Of a stretch of DNA of 64,000 nucleotides, positions 8,151-18,500 are shown in pieces. The stretch lies in NCBI GenBank assembly GCA_947625405.1, contig CANQOF010000002.1:1-64000 (forward strand), read 5' to 3'. The translations under genes were made by a program, and so were the position numbers. Every line of letters begins with the position of its first letter. The first letter of the stretch is position 1. The stretch comes from an uncultured Atopobiaceae bacterium. Its GTDB lineage: Bacteria > Actinomycetota > Coriobacteriia > Coriobacteriales > Atopobiaceae. Under the pieces are notes generated by a model that was not told the origin of the DNA, did no database searches, and worked only from the letters and a program-made list of their open reading frames with translations.

Positions 8151-8846
8151 ATGTACATCCCGATGTTCTACGGCTTCAACTGGAGCTACCTGCTCCTCGT
8201 GATCGTCTCACTCGTCCTCGGCTTCGCCACCCAGGGCTACATCCACTCCACGTACAACACGTGGAGCAAGGTGCCGCTTCCGGGGAGGAAGTCGGGCGCG
8301 CAGGTGGCGCGCGACATGCTCGCCTTCGACGGCGTGGCCGTGGCGGGCATCCTCGCCACCCCGGGCCAGCTCACCGACCACTACGATCCGCGCGACAACA
8401 CGCTCCACCTCTCGAACGAGAACATGAACGGCGGCTCGGTGGCCTCGGCAGCGGTCGCCTGCCACGAGACGGGCCACGCGGTGCAGACGGCCCGCGGCTA
8501 CGTGCCGGGGAAGATCCGCAGCGCGCTCGTGCCGGTCGTGAACTTCTGCTCGTCGCTTTGGATGATCGTCTTCATCATCGGCGCCTTCATGGCCGTCTCC
8601 GGCCTCATGACCCTCGCGATCATCCTCTTCGCGTTCTCCGTGCTCTTCCAGCTCGTCACGTTGCCGGTGGAGTTCGATGCGTCGCATCGCGCGATCGTCT
8701 ACCTGCAGAAGGCCGGCTACGACGACACCACCCTCCGCGGGGCGAAGAAGGTGCTCACGGCCGCGGCGCTCACGTACGTCGCCGCCGCGCTCACCTCCAT
8801 CATGCAGCTCGTCTACCTCCTCGGCCAAACGAATAGGCGCAGGTAG
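8151..8846 (+). CDS. Membrane zinc metallopeptidase (YugP family)
   Basis: 231 aa. Residues 105-109 are HETGH, the zinc-binding HExxH motif, within SAAVACHETGHAVQ. Hydrophobic helices lie at the N-terminus (~11-28) and in the second half (~125-180 and near the C-terminus). The layout and length fit the neutral zinc metallopeptidase family of Bacillus YugP (Zn_peptidase_2). The function in cells is poorly known; it probably acts at the membrane. AGGAGG lies 5 nt before the ATG. The stop is immediately followed by the xseA start, suggesting co-transcription. Confidence 0.88.
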   Translation: MYIPMFYGFNWSYLLLVIVSLVLGFATQGYIHSTYNTWSKVPLPGRKSGAQVARDMLAFDGVAVAGILATPGQLTDHYDPRDNTLHLSNENMNGGSVASAAVACHETGHAVQTARGYVPGKIRSALVPVVNFCSSLWMIVFIIGAFMAVSGLMTLAIILFAFSVLFQLVTLPVEFDASHRAIVYLQKAGYDDTTLRGAKKVLTAAALTYVAAALTSIMQLVYLLGQTNRRR

Positions 8847-10211
8847 ATGCCCAAGGATCCCCTCAGCGTCGCGCGCGCCGTGGAGGTGGCGAAGGCCACC
8901 TTGAACGGCATGGGCACGTTTCGCGTGGTGGGGGAGATCTCGGGCTTCAAGGGCCCGAACGCGCGCAGCGGCCACTGCTACTTCGAGCTCAAGGACGAAG
9001 AGGCGTCCATGAGCGTGATCGTGTGGCGCTCCACCTTCTCCAGGCTCGACTTCGAGTTGAAGGACGGCCTCGAGGTGGAGTTGAGCGGCGTCTTCGACGT
9101 CTACGTGCGCTCCGGGCGCATGTCCTTCATCGCGAGCAAGGTGGAGGTCACGGGCGAGGGGGCGCTTCGCCAGCGCGTGGCGGCCCTCGCGAAGAAGCTC
9201 GCGGCCGAGGGGCTCATGGACGAGGCGGCGAAGCGCAAGGTGCCCGCGTTCTGCGAGCGCGTGTGCGTGGTGACGTCGCTTTCCGGCTCGGTGAAGGACG
9301 ACGTGGTGCGCACCCTCGCGCGGAGGAACCGCCTCGTGGAGGTCGTGCTCTGCTCCTGCAGCGTGCAGGGTGCCGACGCGCCGCCCACGATCATCTCCGC
9401 CCTGAGGGCCGCGGAGGCGCTGGCCCCCGACGCGATCCTCCTCGTGCGCGGGGGCGGCTCCTACGAGGACCTCATGGCCTTCAACGACGAGGCCCTCGCA
9501 CGCGCGATCGCGGCGCTTCGCGTGCCCGTGGTGACGGGCATCGGGCACGAGCCCGACGTGACGATCGCCGATCTCGTGGCCTCGAGGCGCCAATCGACTC
9601 CCACCTCCGCCGCGGAATCGATCGCCCCTCCGATGAGCCAGCTCTCGGAGGCCCTCATGGAGCGCTCGAAGCGGCTCGAGGCGGTGCTCGCCCGCAGGGT
9701 GGACACCGCGCGCGAGGCGCTTTCGGGCTTCGCCACGCGCCTTCCGCTCTCGCTCTCGCAGGGCTTGCGGCAGCGTCGCGAGCTCCTCGCCGCGCTCGCC
9801 ACCTCGCGGGTGATGCGCGATCCCTCGCTTCTCGTCTTCGATCGCGCGCGCGACCTCGACCGCGCGGAGGAGCGCATCGCCGACGCGCTCCCGCGGGGCC
9901 TCGCGCGCCAAGCGGAGCTCCTCGCGCGCCTTGGGGAGCGCGCCGGGCACGGGGCCCAACGCTCGCTCGAGCGGGCCTCGAGCGGCCTCTCCGCCCTCGG
10001 GGCGCAGCTCCAGGCGCTCTCGCCGCTCGCCGTGCTCGGGCGCGGCTATGCCATCGTGAGGGATTCCGAGGGCCACGTGGTCTCGAGCGCCGCGTCGCTC
10101 TCCGAGGGGCAGCGCGTGCGCGCCATCCTCGGCGAGGGCGCGATAGAGGCCGAGGTGCTCCATGTGGACGCGCCCGAGGCGCCCACGCTCTTCAGGGACA
10201 TCCCCGCGTGA
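8847..10211 (+). CDS. xseA: Exodeoxyribonuclease VII large subunit
   Basis: 454 aa. With XseB this subunit degrades single-stranded DNA to oligonucleotides in both directions and acts in repair. An N-terminal OB-fold (~1-95) is followed by the catalytic domain with LVRGGGSYEDLMAFNDE and VTGIGHEPDVTIADLVAS, then a coiled-coil region and a GRGYAIVRD C-terminal motif. The ATG directly abuts the preceding stop, so translation is likely coupled. xseB follows 23 nt downstream. Confidence 0.95.
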   Translation: MPKDPLSVARAVEVAKATLNGMGTFRVVGEISGFKGPNARSGHCYFELKDEEASMSVIVWRSTFSRLDFELKDGLEVELSGVFDVYVRSGRMSFIASKVEVTGEGALRQRVAALAKKLAAEGLMDEAAKRKVPAFCERVCVVTSLSGSVKDDVVRTLARRNRLVEVVLCSCSVQGADAPPTIISALRAAEALAPDAILLVRGGGSYEDLMAFNDEALARAIAALRVPVVTGIGHEPDVTIADLVASRRQSTPTSAAESIAPPMSQLSEALMERSKRLEAVLARRVDTAREALSGFATRLPLSLSQGLRQRRELLAALATSRVMRDPSLLVFDRARDLDRAEERIADALPRGLARQAELLARLGERAGHGAQRSLERASSGLSALGAQLQALSPLAVLGRGYAIVRDSEGHVVSSAASLSEGQRVRAILGEGAIEAEVLHVDAPEAPTLFRDIPA

Positions 10212-10234
10212 TCGCGGTTTTGGAAAGGATTGCC

Positions 10235-10507
10235 ATGAGCGACGAAAAGCCATTGGAAGAGCTGAGCTATAAAGAGGGCTCGATCGAGCTCGAGCGCATC
10301 GTGCGCTCTCTCGAGACGGGCGATCTCGAGCTCGAGGAGGCCCTCGAGCGCTATGAGCGCGCCTCGGCGCTCCTGAAGATGCTTCGCGCGCGGCTTGCCA
10401 GCGCGGAGCAGAAGGTGAGCGTGCTCATGGCGCAAAACGAAGCCGAGCTCGAGGCGCTTCCCGCGGAGCTCTCGGCGCCCAAGAGCGCGTTTTTGGATGA
10501 GGAGTAG
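10235..10507 (+). CDS. xseB: Exodeoxyribonuclease VII small subunit
   Basis: 90 aa, short and helical. The SYKEGSIELERIVRSLETGDLELEEALERYERA stretch has the pattern seen in XseB, which binds the large subunit and supports its processive ssDNA degradation. GGAAAGG precedes the ATG at 10235 by 6 nt. It lies between xseA and the HIT gene, with only 3 nt to the next start. Confidence 0.95.
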   Translation: MSDEKPLEELSYKEGSIELERIVRSLETGDLELEEALERYERASALLKMLRARLASAEQKVSVLMAQNEAELEALPAELSAPKSAFLDEE

Positions 10508-10510
10508 GGC

Positions 10511-10852
10511 ATGAGCGACTGCATCTTCTGCAAGATCGCGGCGGGGGAGATCCCCGCCACGGTCGTCTTCGAGAACGACGACGTGATTGCCTTCGAGGAC
10601 CTGAACCCGCAGGCGCCCGTGCACGTGCTCGTCGTGCCGAAGGCGCACCACGCGAACATCCTCGACGGCGTCTCGGCCGCGGAACTCGCGGCCGTCGTGG
10701 AGGCGATCGGCGAGGTGGCGCGCGCGAAGGGGCTCTCCGAGCGCGGCTTTCGCGTGATCGCGAACACGGGCGCGGACGCGGGCCAGACGGTGGAGCACCT
10801 GCACTTCCACGTGCTCGGCGGCACGACGCTCGGCGAAGGGCTCATTCCCTAA
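10511..10852 (+). CDS. HIT-family nucleotide hydrolase (HinT-like)
   Basis: 113 aa. The histidine triad HLHFH (H96, H98, H100) followed by VLGG is intact, and the N-terminal CIFCKIAAGEIPA has the two Cys seen in HinT-type proteins. These enzymes hydrolyse purine nucleoside phosphoramidates and related mononucleotides. It is transcribed with xseAB; ackA begins about 100 nt downstream. Confidence 0.93.
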   Translation: MSDCIFCKIAAGEIPATVVFENDDVIAFEDLNPQAPVHVLVVPKAHHANILDGVSAAELAAVVEAIGEVARAKGLSERGFRVIANTGADAGQTVEHLHFHVLGGTTLGEGLIP

Positions 10853-10954
10853 CGCCGCGGACGCACGCCCTCGGGGCCCCGAGGCTCGCATAGAATGAGG
10901 AAAACGCGGTGCGCGTCCGCGCATCGCCCACACTCGATGGTGGGGGAGACATCC

Positions 10955-12124
10955 ATGAACGTACTCGTCATCAACGCCGGTTCATCCTCGCTGAAGTACC
11001 AGCTCATCGACCTCGATACGCAGGAGGTGTACGCGAAGGGCAACTGCGAGCGCATCGGCATCGAAGGCTCCTTCCTCACCCACTCCGAGCACGGGTGCGA
11101 GACGCAGCGCACGCCCGTGCCGTTCCCCACGCACCGCGAGGCCTCGGAGTACGTGCTCGACCTCATCACCGGCCTCGGCCACAAGATAGACGGCATCGGC
11201 CACCGCGTGGTGCAGGGCGGCTGGTACTTCCCCGAGAGCGCCGTCGTGGACGACGACGTGCTCCAGAAGGTGCGCGAGGTGGCGCCCCTCGCGCCGCTCC
11301 ACAACTACGTGGAGGCCGACGTCATCGAGGCCATGCGCAAGGCCATGCCCGAGGTGGGAAACGTCGTCGTGTGCGACACGTCCTTCCACTACCACATGCC
11401 GGAGACCTCGTGGCGCTACGCCCTTCCGCGCGACGTCGTCGATCGTCTCCACATCCGCAAGTACGGTGCCCATGGCACCTCGCACCGCTTCATCTGGCGC
11501 GCTACGAAGGAGTTCACGCACGGCGAGACCAAGAAGCTCATCTCGCTCCATCTCGGCAGCGGCTCCTCGCTCTGCGCCATCGAGGACGGCCGCTCCATGG
11601 ACACGACGATGGGCCTCACCCCGCTCGACGGCCTCATCATGGGCACCCGCACCGGCACGGTCGATCCCGCCACCGTTTTCTACCTGCAGCGCGTGGGCAA
11701 CTACACGGTGGACGAGGTGGACACGATGATGAACAAGCAGTCGGGCCTCCTCGCGCTCTCCGGCATCTCGTCCGACACGCGCGACATCGAGGACGCCGCG
11801 GCCAAGGGCGACGAGCACTGCATCATCGCGCTCGAGATGTTCGGGTATCGCACGGCGCAGCTCACCCTCGAGATGGCGCAGGCCATGGAGGGCTTCGACA
11901 CGATGGCCTTCTCCGCGGGCATCGGCGAGAACTCCCCGCTTTGCCGCGAGAAGATCTGCGAGCGCCTCGCGTGGCAGGGCGTGAAGATCGACAAGGAGAA
12001 GAACGCCGTGCGCTCTGGCGAGGTCCGCGACATCACGGGCGAGGGCTCGAAGGTCCGCGTGCTCGTGGTTCCCACGAACGAGGAACTCATGATCGCCTAC
12101 GACGTGCAGGAGCTCCTCGGGTAG
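10955..12124 (+). CDS. ackA: Acetate kinase
   Basis: 389 aa. AckA converts acetyl phosphate and ADP to acetate and ATP, the energy-yielding end of acetate fermentation. Family motifs are NAGSSSLKYQ (residues 5-14), GAHGTSH, LGSGSSLCAI and FSAGIGENS. GGGGGAG lies 6 nt before the ATG at 10955; the in-frame codons upstream are not part of the protein. Phosphotransacetylase (pta) is not in the window. A bidirectional terminator follows. Confidence 0.96.
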   Translation: MNVLVINAGSSSLKYQLIDLDTQEVYAKGNCERIGIEGSFLTHSEHGCETQRTPVPFPTHREASEYVLDLITGLGHKIDGIGHRVVQGGWYFPESAVVDDDVLQKVREVAPLAPLHNYVEADVIEAMRKAMPEVGNVVVCDTSFHYHMPETSWRYALPRDVVDRLHIRKYGAHGTSHRFIWRATKEFTHGETKKLISLHLGSGSSLCAIEDGRSMDTTMGLTPLDGLIMGTRTGTVDPATVFYLQRVGNYTVDEVDTMMNKQSGLLALSGISSDTRDIEDAAAKGDEHCIIALEMFGYRTAQLTLEMAQAMEGFDTMAFSAGIGENSPLCREKICERLAWQGVKIDKEKNAVRSGEVRDITGEGSKVRVLVVPTNEELMIAYDVQELLG

Positions 12125-12175
12125 GAAAGCTCCCACCGGATTCGTTGATCCACCGTCCTTGCGGAGGGTAAAGAA

Positions 12176-12214
12176 GCAGCTCAGGGCATATGCCTTGAGC
12201 TGCCACGCTTTTAA
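12176..12214. terminator. Bidirectional terminator between ackA and manA
   Basis: A self-complementary stretch (12176-12189 with 12190-12203, one G-T pair) lies between converging genes. CGCTTTT follows on the plus strand, and TTCTTT follows on the minus strand. Confidence 0.8.
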
Positions 12215-12235
12215 TGGCGCCCCAGGCGAGGGGCC

Positions 12236-13243
12236 CTAGCCCCGAGGTGCCGAGAGCACGAGCCTCAGCGTTCCCTCGATCTCGAGCGCGCGGACGGACG
12301 CGGGGGCGATGAGGTGGCTTCCCTTGCGCACGTCCTCGCCGTTGACGCTTCCCATGCCCTCCACGACGGAGACGCAGGTGAAGGGAGCGCTGAGCGGGTG
12401 CGTGATCGCGCCCATCGCCTGCACGAGGTCCACGGTGAAGCGCGGGTTCTCCTCGAGGCGGATGATGCCCGACTGGTGGCGCCCCCAGAGGAGCGGTTCC
12501 TCGGAGATGGGCCCCATCTTCCTCGCCATCGCCTCGTGAGCCTTGAAGCCCTGCGTGGGCGGCTCGAGCGAGAAGTCCACGACCTCCAGCGCCCGCGCCA
12601 CGTGGAGCTCGCGCGTGCGGCCCGTCGAGTCGACGCGATCGTAGTCGTAGAGGCGATAGGTGATGTCGGAGGGCTGCTGGATCTCGAGGAGCATCGTGCC
12701 GGCCTTCACGGCGTGCACCGTTCCCGGCGCGATGGCGAAGAAGTCCCCCGCCGCCACGGGGATCTCGTTCAAGGCCTCGCTCCACTCGCCTCGCTCGATG
12801 CGTCCCGCGAGCTCCTCGACGTCCCTCGCCGTCTGGCCGACGATGATCGTCGCGCCGGGCTCCGCTTCGAGGATGTACCAGCACTCATATTTGCCCCCGT
12901 CCTCGAGCGCGTGCGCCTTTGCGTAGGCGTCATCGGGGTGCACCTGGATGGAGACGTCCTCGGCGGCATCGATGATCTTGATGAGGAGCGGGAAGCGCTC
13001 GGGCATCGCGCCCTTGGGCACGCCGAAGAGCTCGGGCTGGCTTTGCCAGAGCTCGCCGAGCGTCATGCCATCTCCCGGGCCCGCCACCACGCGACTCTCG
13101 CCATGCGGGTGCGCGGAGACCACCCACGCCTCGCCGACGGGGCCATCGGGGATCTGGTAGCCGAACTCGCGCTCGAGCAAGCGACCGCCCCAAATCGTCT
13201 CCTTGAAGAACGGCTCGAGGTGGATGAGGTTGGCGTTGCGCAT
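12236..13243 (-). CDS. manA: Mannose-6-phosphate isomerase, class I
   Basis: 335 aa. It interconverts mannose-6-phosphate and fructose-6-phosphate and uses zinc. IKIIDAAEDVSIQVHPDD carries the zinc-binding QVHPD motif, and later PGTVHAVKAGTMLLEIQQPSDITYRLYDYDR is the second metal and active-site segment typical of the short ~320-aa class. The ATG at 13241-13243 has AGGAGG 6 nt upstream. It diverges from the GntR gene across 367 bp. Confidence 0.93.
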   Translation of the reverse strand: MRNANLIHLEPFFKETIWGGRLLEREFGYQIPDGPVGEAWVVSAHPHGESRVVAGPGDGMTLGELWQSQPELFGVPKGAMPERFPLLIKIIDAAEDVSIQVHPDDAYAKAHALEDGGKYECWYILEAEPGATIIVGQTARDVEELAGRIERGEWSEALNEIPVAAGDFFAIAPGTVHAVKAGTMLLEIQQPSDITYRLYDYDRVDSTGRTRELHVARALEVVDFSLEPPTQGFKAHEAMARKMGPISEEPLLWGRHQSGIIRLEENPRFTVDLVQAMGAITHPLSAPFTCVSVVEGMGSVNGEDVRKGSHLIAPASVRALEIEGTLRLVLSAPRG

Positions 13244-13610
13244 GGCAACCTCCTGAGAACGGGTGCTGGGGAAACGTCTCGCGAAACCTCGCGCACCGGG
13301 CGGCGTCGCGCCACCCGCCCACTTGATACCCGCGGATGACGCCGCTACACGCTTCCCGTGCCCCGTGCGCTCGCATGGTCGCGCGAGCATGCCGGTGGGG
13401 TCGCGCATCCCGCGCGTTCCTGAAAGATCGCGACCCTTCGCGTGGCGTCGGAGCACGAGAAACGTCGGCAATCCATCGAATAGCGTCGGTGGGAGGATTC
13501 TTCTTCTCAGAGGCCCACCGATGGCGATACCATCAACGAAGTTCGATATCAGTCGCTGCGTCCGAGACGGGGCCCCGGCCGCACTGTTCCTAGGTCGGAG
13601 GCCTGGGTCT
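13244..13610. other. Divergent regulatory region between manA and the GntR gene
   Basis: No gene is seen here. An 8-bp inverted repeat (TCGGTGGG at 13486-13493 and CCCACCGA at 13514-13521) lies ~90 nt before the GntR start and could be an operator or hairpin. No convincing -10/-35 pair was found. Confidence 0.4.
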
Positions 13611-14324
13611 ATGCCACTCAAGTACGAAACCGTCACCCGTGATATTGAGTCGAAGATCCGAAGCGGCGCCTACAAGCCCAACCAACAGCTCCCCGTCGCC
13701 GAAGAGCTCTGCCGCATCTATGGCGTGAGCCGCATCACCATCCGCCGCGCGCTCGACCTCCTCGTGGAGAAGGGGCTCGTCGTGAAGCGCCGCGGCGCGG
13801 GCACGTTCGTGAAGGACACGGACGCGCTCGACACCACCGAGGACGACATCTCGATCTCCGGCTACGCGAACTACGCGCGCACGCACGGCGTCTCCGCGGA
13901 GACCGAGGTGAAGGTCTTCGAGGTCGTGGAGGCCGAGGGCCGCGTGGCCGAGCGCCTCCGCGTGCAGGCGGGCACCTTCGTCTACCACATCGTGCGCGTG
14001 CGCCACGTGCACGGCACGCGCGGGCTCGTCTCCTATACGTGGATCCCCATCACGATCCTTCCGGACCTCACGGAAAAGGACGTGTGCGATTCGCTCTACC
14101 AGACCGTCGCGAAGGTGACGGGCCTCACGGTGGCGAGCGCGCACCGATCGATCCGCGCCGTCATGCCCGACGACTTCGAGCGCGAGGCGCTGAACCTTCC
14201 GCCCGAGGTGCCGCTTTTGGAGATCGACCAGGTGGTCTACCTGCGCGATGGCCAGCTCTTCGAATACTCCGTGCTCCACCGCGACACGCGCGACTACTCA
14301 TTCGAGGTCGTCCAGACGTCGTAG
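13611..14324 (+). CDS. GntR-family regulator (HutC/UbiC ligand domain)
   Basis: 237 aa. Residues ~4-70 form the winged helix: YETVTRDIESKIRSGAY, then LCRIYGVSRITIRRALDLLVEKGLV and RRGAGTFV. The C-terminal ~160 residues resemble the UTRA effector domain, including the family ending LFEYSVLHRDTRDYSFEV. Such proteins usually repress sugar or amino-sugar genes until a small molecule binds. GGAGG lies 9 nt before the ATG. Neighbours (manA, an aldose epimerase) suggest a sugar-related ligand, which is inference. Confidence 0.9.
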   Translation: MPLKYETVTRDIESKIRSGAYKPNQQLPVAEELCRIYGVSRITIRRALDLLVEKGLVVKRRGAGTFVKDTDALDTTEDDISISGYANYARTHGVSAETEVKVFEVVEAEGRVAERLRVQAGTFVYHIVRVRHVHGTRGLVSYTWIPITILPDLTEKDVCDSLYQTVAKVTGLTVASAHRSIRAVMPDDFEREALNLPPEVPLLEIDQVVYLRDGQLFEYSVLHRDTRDYSFEVVQTS

Positions 14325-14350
14325 CCTTCTATTCCCTCTGTTTTGGCGAG

Positions 14351-14411
14351 GCCCGAACGAACCCGCTTGCCGCGCACGCTTCGCGCGCACCGCAAGCGGG
14401 TTCGTTCGGGC
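14351..14411. terminator. Perfect 20-bp stem between convergent genes
   Basis: The arms 14351-14370 and 14392-14411 are exact reverse complements of 20 nt; the 21-nt loop can fold further (CGCGC/GCGCG). No T run follows on either side. Its position between converging genes favours a bidirectional terminator, but it is unusually long. Confidence 0.6.
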
Positions 14412-14444
14412 AAATGAAATCGGCGTCCTTTCGGGCACGTGAAC

Positions 14445-15341
14445 CTAGAACGGCTTGATCGTGAAGGCGCGCTCGAAGGTGCCGCCGGGGGCGAGCATCG
14501 TCATGCCGCGCTTGCCCTCGAGCGTCTCGTCCTCGTCGGTGGAGGTGGCGCAGCCGGTCCACGGCTCGAGCGCCACGAAGGGGGCCTTGCGCTCGTAGGA
14601 CCACACGCCCAAATACGGGAAGCCGTCGAAGCGCACGGTGATGCCGAGGCCGCTCTTCGTGCCCACGAGCGAGACGGTCGAATCGGGCACGTCGGTGAAG
14701 CAGAGCGTGTCGCTGTCGAAGAGGTGGCGGGTGAGGGGCACGGTGGCGCTTTCCCTCACGACCTCCATGGGATGCTGCCAATCCCAAAGCCCCGTGGCCA
14801 CGAGGATGGGGGAGGACGCGGTCCACGGCTTCTCGAAGCGCAGCTCATAGTCCTCGAAGACCTCGCCCGTGGCGGGGTTCAAGGGCACGTTGAAGGCGGG
14901 GTGCCCGCCGATCACGAAGGGAAGGTCCACGTCGCCCGTGTTCTTCACGAGGAAGCGCTGCTCGAGGCTCTCGTCCCCAAGCGCGGTGTAGGTCATCGTG
15001 AGCGAGAAGTCGAAGGGGTAGAGCGCGCGGGTGTCGTCGTTGGAGACGAGCGTGAGCTGGATCTTGTCCTCCACCGCCTCGTCGATGGCGAAGGGGGAGA
15101 TGCGCGCGACGCCGTGGCGCTTCATCGGCGCGGGGCCGCGGGAGGTCTCGCACCAGTCGTCGCGAAGGCGCCCGACGATGGGGAAGAGCACGGGCGATTG
15201 GCCGTGCCACCACGTGCTATCGCCCTGCCAGAGGTACTCGATGCCCTCGCGCTTGATGCTCGTCACCTGCGCGCCAAAGGAATCGACCTTCACCTCGAGC
15301 GCTCCCCTTGAGATGGTGGTGATGGTGGAATCGTGGTCCAT
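14445..15341 (-). CDS. Aldose 1-epimerase family protein (LacX-like)
   Basis: 298 aa. The fold of galactose mutarotases is indicated by LWQGDSTWWHGQSPVLFPIVGRL, MKRHGVAR, FVIGGHPAFNVPL and the C-terminal VALEPWTGCATS. Such enzymes interconvert alpha and beta anomers of aldoses; LacX-like members have uncertain substrates. GGGAGG lies ~5 nt before the ATG. It is convergent with the GntR gene. Confidence 0.85.
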   Translation of the reverse strand: MDHDSTITTISRGALEVKVDSFGAQVTSIKREGIEYLWQGDSTWWHGQSPVLFPIVGRLRDDWCETSRGPAPMKRHGVARISPFAIDEAVEDKIQLTLVSNDDTRALYPFDFSLTMTYTALGDESLEQRFLVKNTGDVDLPFVIGGHPAFNVPLNPATGEVFEDYELRFEKPWTASSPILVATGLWDWQHPMEVVRESATVPLTRHLFDSDTLCFTDVPDSTVSLVGTKSGLGITVRFDGFPYLGVWSYERKAPFVALEPWTGCATSTDEDETLEGKRGMTMLAPGGTFERAFTIKPF

Positions 15342-15551
15342 GGTGCCTCCCTGCGTGTGGCGTCGTATGGTGCGTGATTAAAAACCCGAGCGTGCGTGCC
15401 TTGGGAAAAGTCTAGGAGGCCCGCGCCCGCGTGCCGTCGGGCAATCGGCGAGCTTGTGTGGAGGCTCGCCTGGAGGCTCCCCGTCCCGCGCGCGCAGGGC
15501 TAGAATATCGCGCGATTGGTTGTAGCTTCATCTTGGGCGCCGCGGGGGATC

Positions 15552-18500
15552 ATGCTCGAGCTCCATTCCATTGCGAAGACCTATGAAACGGGCGACCTCT
15601 CGCAGGTGGCGCTCGACGGGGTCTCGCTTGCGTTTCGCGACAACGAATTCGTGGCGATCCTCGGCCCCTCGGGCTCGGGCAAGACGACGCTCCTGAACAT
15701 CATCGGCGGGCTCGACCACGCCGATTCGGGCGACCTTTTGATCGACGGCATCTCTACGAAGAACTACCGCTCGAAGGATTGGGACACCTTCCGCAACAAC
15801 CGCGTGGGGTTCATCTTCCAGCGCTATAACCTCATCCCGCACCAGTCGGTCCTCGCGAACGTTGAACTCGCGCTCACGCTCTCCGGCGTGGGGCGCGAGG
15901 AGAGGCGCGCGCGGGCGATGGAGGCGCTCGAGAAGGTGGGCCTCGCCGAGCACGCGAAGAAGCGGCCGAACCAGCTCTCCGGCGGCCAGGCCCAGCGTGT
16001 GGCCATCGCGCGCGCCCTCGTGAACGATCCCGAGATCGTGCTCGCGGACGAGCCGACGGGCGCCCTCGATTCGAAGACCTCCACGCAGATCATGGACATC
16101 CTGCGAGAGATCGCCGAGGACCGCCTCGTGGTGATGGTGACCCACAACCCCGACCTCGCCGAGGAGTACGCCACGCGCATCGTCTCGCTCGCGGACGGGC
16201 AAATCACCTCGGATTCGGCGCCCTACGACCCCGAGACGGAGGGCGTGGAGCCTCGCGAGAAGTCGATCCGTCGCGCGCGCATGGGCTTTCTCACGGCGCT
16301 CTCGCTCTCCTTCAACAACCTCATGACGAAGAAGGGCCGCACCATCATGACGGCCTTCGCGGGGTCGATCGGCATCATCGGCATCGCCGCGATCCTCGCG
16401 CTCGCGAACGGCGTGAACGACTACATCGCGAGCGTCGAGGAGGACACGCTCTCCTCGTATCCGATCCAAATCACCTCGTCGAGCTTCGACATGACCTCGA
16501 TGATGGGGATCTCCATGGACCTCAACGCAGACGATGAACCCGAGGAGGCGGGCGAGCTCCGCGAGGTGAGCGTGATCGACCGCATGTTCTCGAGCTTCGG
16601 GAACAACGACCTCGCCTCGCTCAAGGAGTTCCTCGACGAGGACGCGGGGGAAATGGGGCGCTACGCGCGCTCGGTGGAATACCGCTACAACGTCGTGCCG
16701 CAGGTCTACAACGCGGACACCTCGGAGGGCGTCGACAAGATCAACCCCGACGAGACCTTCAGCGCGCTCGGCATCGGCCTCGGCTCCTCGCAGTTCATGG
16801 CGCAGCTCATGACGACGGACATCTTCTCCGAGCTTCCGAGCAACCTCGAGCTCGTGCAGGAGCAATACGACCTCGTGAGCGGGACGTGGCCCGAGGAGCC
16901 CACCGACTTGCTCATGGTCCTCGGCCGCGACGGCACCATCTCAGACTTCGAGCTCTACGTGCTCGGCCTTCGCGATGGCGACCAATTGGACGCGATGGTG
17001 CGCCAGCTCGCAAACGAGGAGACGGTGGAGGTCATCGAGGACGACGCCACCTACACCGTCGAAGACCTCATGGGCGTGAAGATGAAGCTCGTCCTCGCCG
17101 CGGACTACTACACCTACGACTCCGAGCACGAGGTGTGGATGGACAAGTCGGACGACGAGGCCTACATGAAGGACCTCATCGCGAACGGCGAGGACCTGAA
17201 CGTCGTGGGCGTGATCCAGCCGAACGAGGAGGCCACCTCGGCCTTCCTCACGGCGGGCGTCTACTACACGCCGGCGCTCGTGGACCACCTCATCGACGAG
17301 GCCTCCGAGACGGAGATCGTGAAGGCGCAGGTGAATGATCCCAAGGTGGACGTCTTCAACGGCCTCACCTTCGAGGAGGAGCAGGAGGGCACCGGCGAAG
17401 ACGGCTTCGATCCGGAATCGCTCTTCTCCATCGACGAGGACGCGATGCAGGACGCCTTCCAATTCGACGAGGCGGCGCTCGACATCGACACCTCGGCGCT
17501 CGGTGGCGTCGACCTCTCGGGGCTCGACCTCTCCGGCCTCGGCGGCCCGGGGTCGGCCGAGGTGCCCGATATGCACTTCACGCTCGAGGATCTCGGCATC
17601 GACCCCTCCACGCTCGTGCCGGAGATGCCCGAGGAGACCGTCGACCAGATGACACAGGCGCTCGCGGGAGGTTACGCGGCTTACCTCCAGCAATGGGCGC
17701 AGGAGGGCGGCCAGGCGTCGGGCGAGGAGCCGATGCCCTTCGAGGAGTGGATGGACACCGAGCCCGCTCAGGCGATCGTCTCGCAGTTCGTGGACGGCTA
17801 CACTACGACCGTGACGACGGCGGTGATGAACCAGCTCACGGATGCCATGGGCGACTATATGAACGAAGTGATGACCTCCTACGCCACCGCCGTCCAGCAG
17901 CAGATGCAGGCGCAGATGCAGCTCCTCACCAGTCAGATCTCCTCGCAGATCGAGCAGCAGATGACGCAGCTCATGAGCAACGTCACGACGCAGCTCGCGG
18001 AGAACCTGCAAAACGCCATCTCCATCGATGCCGACGCCTTCGCCGGCGCCTTCCAGATGAACGTGGACGAGGAGACGCTCTCCGACCTCATCCTCGCGAT
18101 GCTCTCGAACAGCGACACGAGCTATGAGGGCAATCTCGCCACGCTTGGCTACGCGAAGCTTTCCGAGCCCTCGGAGATCGAGATCTACCCGCGCGACTTC
18201 GAGGCGAAGCAGTCCATCATCGACATCCTCGACGGCTACAACCAGCGCATGGTGGACGAGGGCACGGACGAGAAATCCATCTCCTACACCGACGTCGTGG
18301 GCACGCTCATGACCTCCGTGACCACCATCATCAACATGATCTCGATGATGCTCATCGCCTTCGTGTCGATTTCGCTCGTCGTGAGCTCGATCATGATCGG
18401 CATCATCACCTACATCTCCGTGCTCGAGCGCACGAAGGAGATCGGCATCCTGCGCGCCGTCGGCGCGAGCCGGGGCGACGTCTCCGCGATCTTCGACGCG

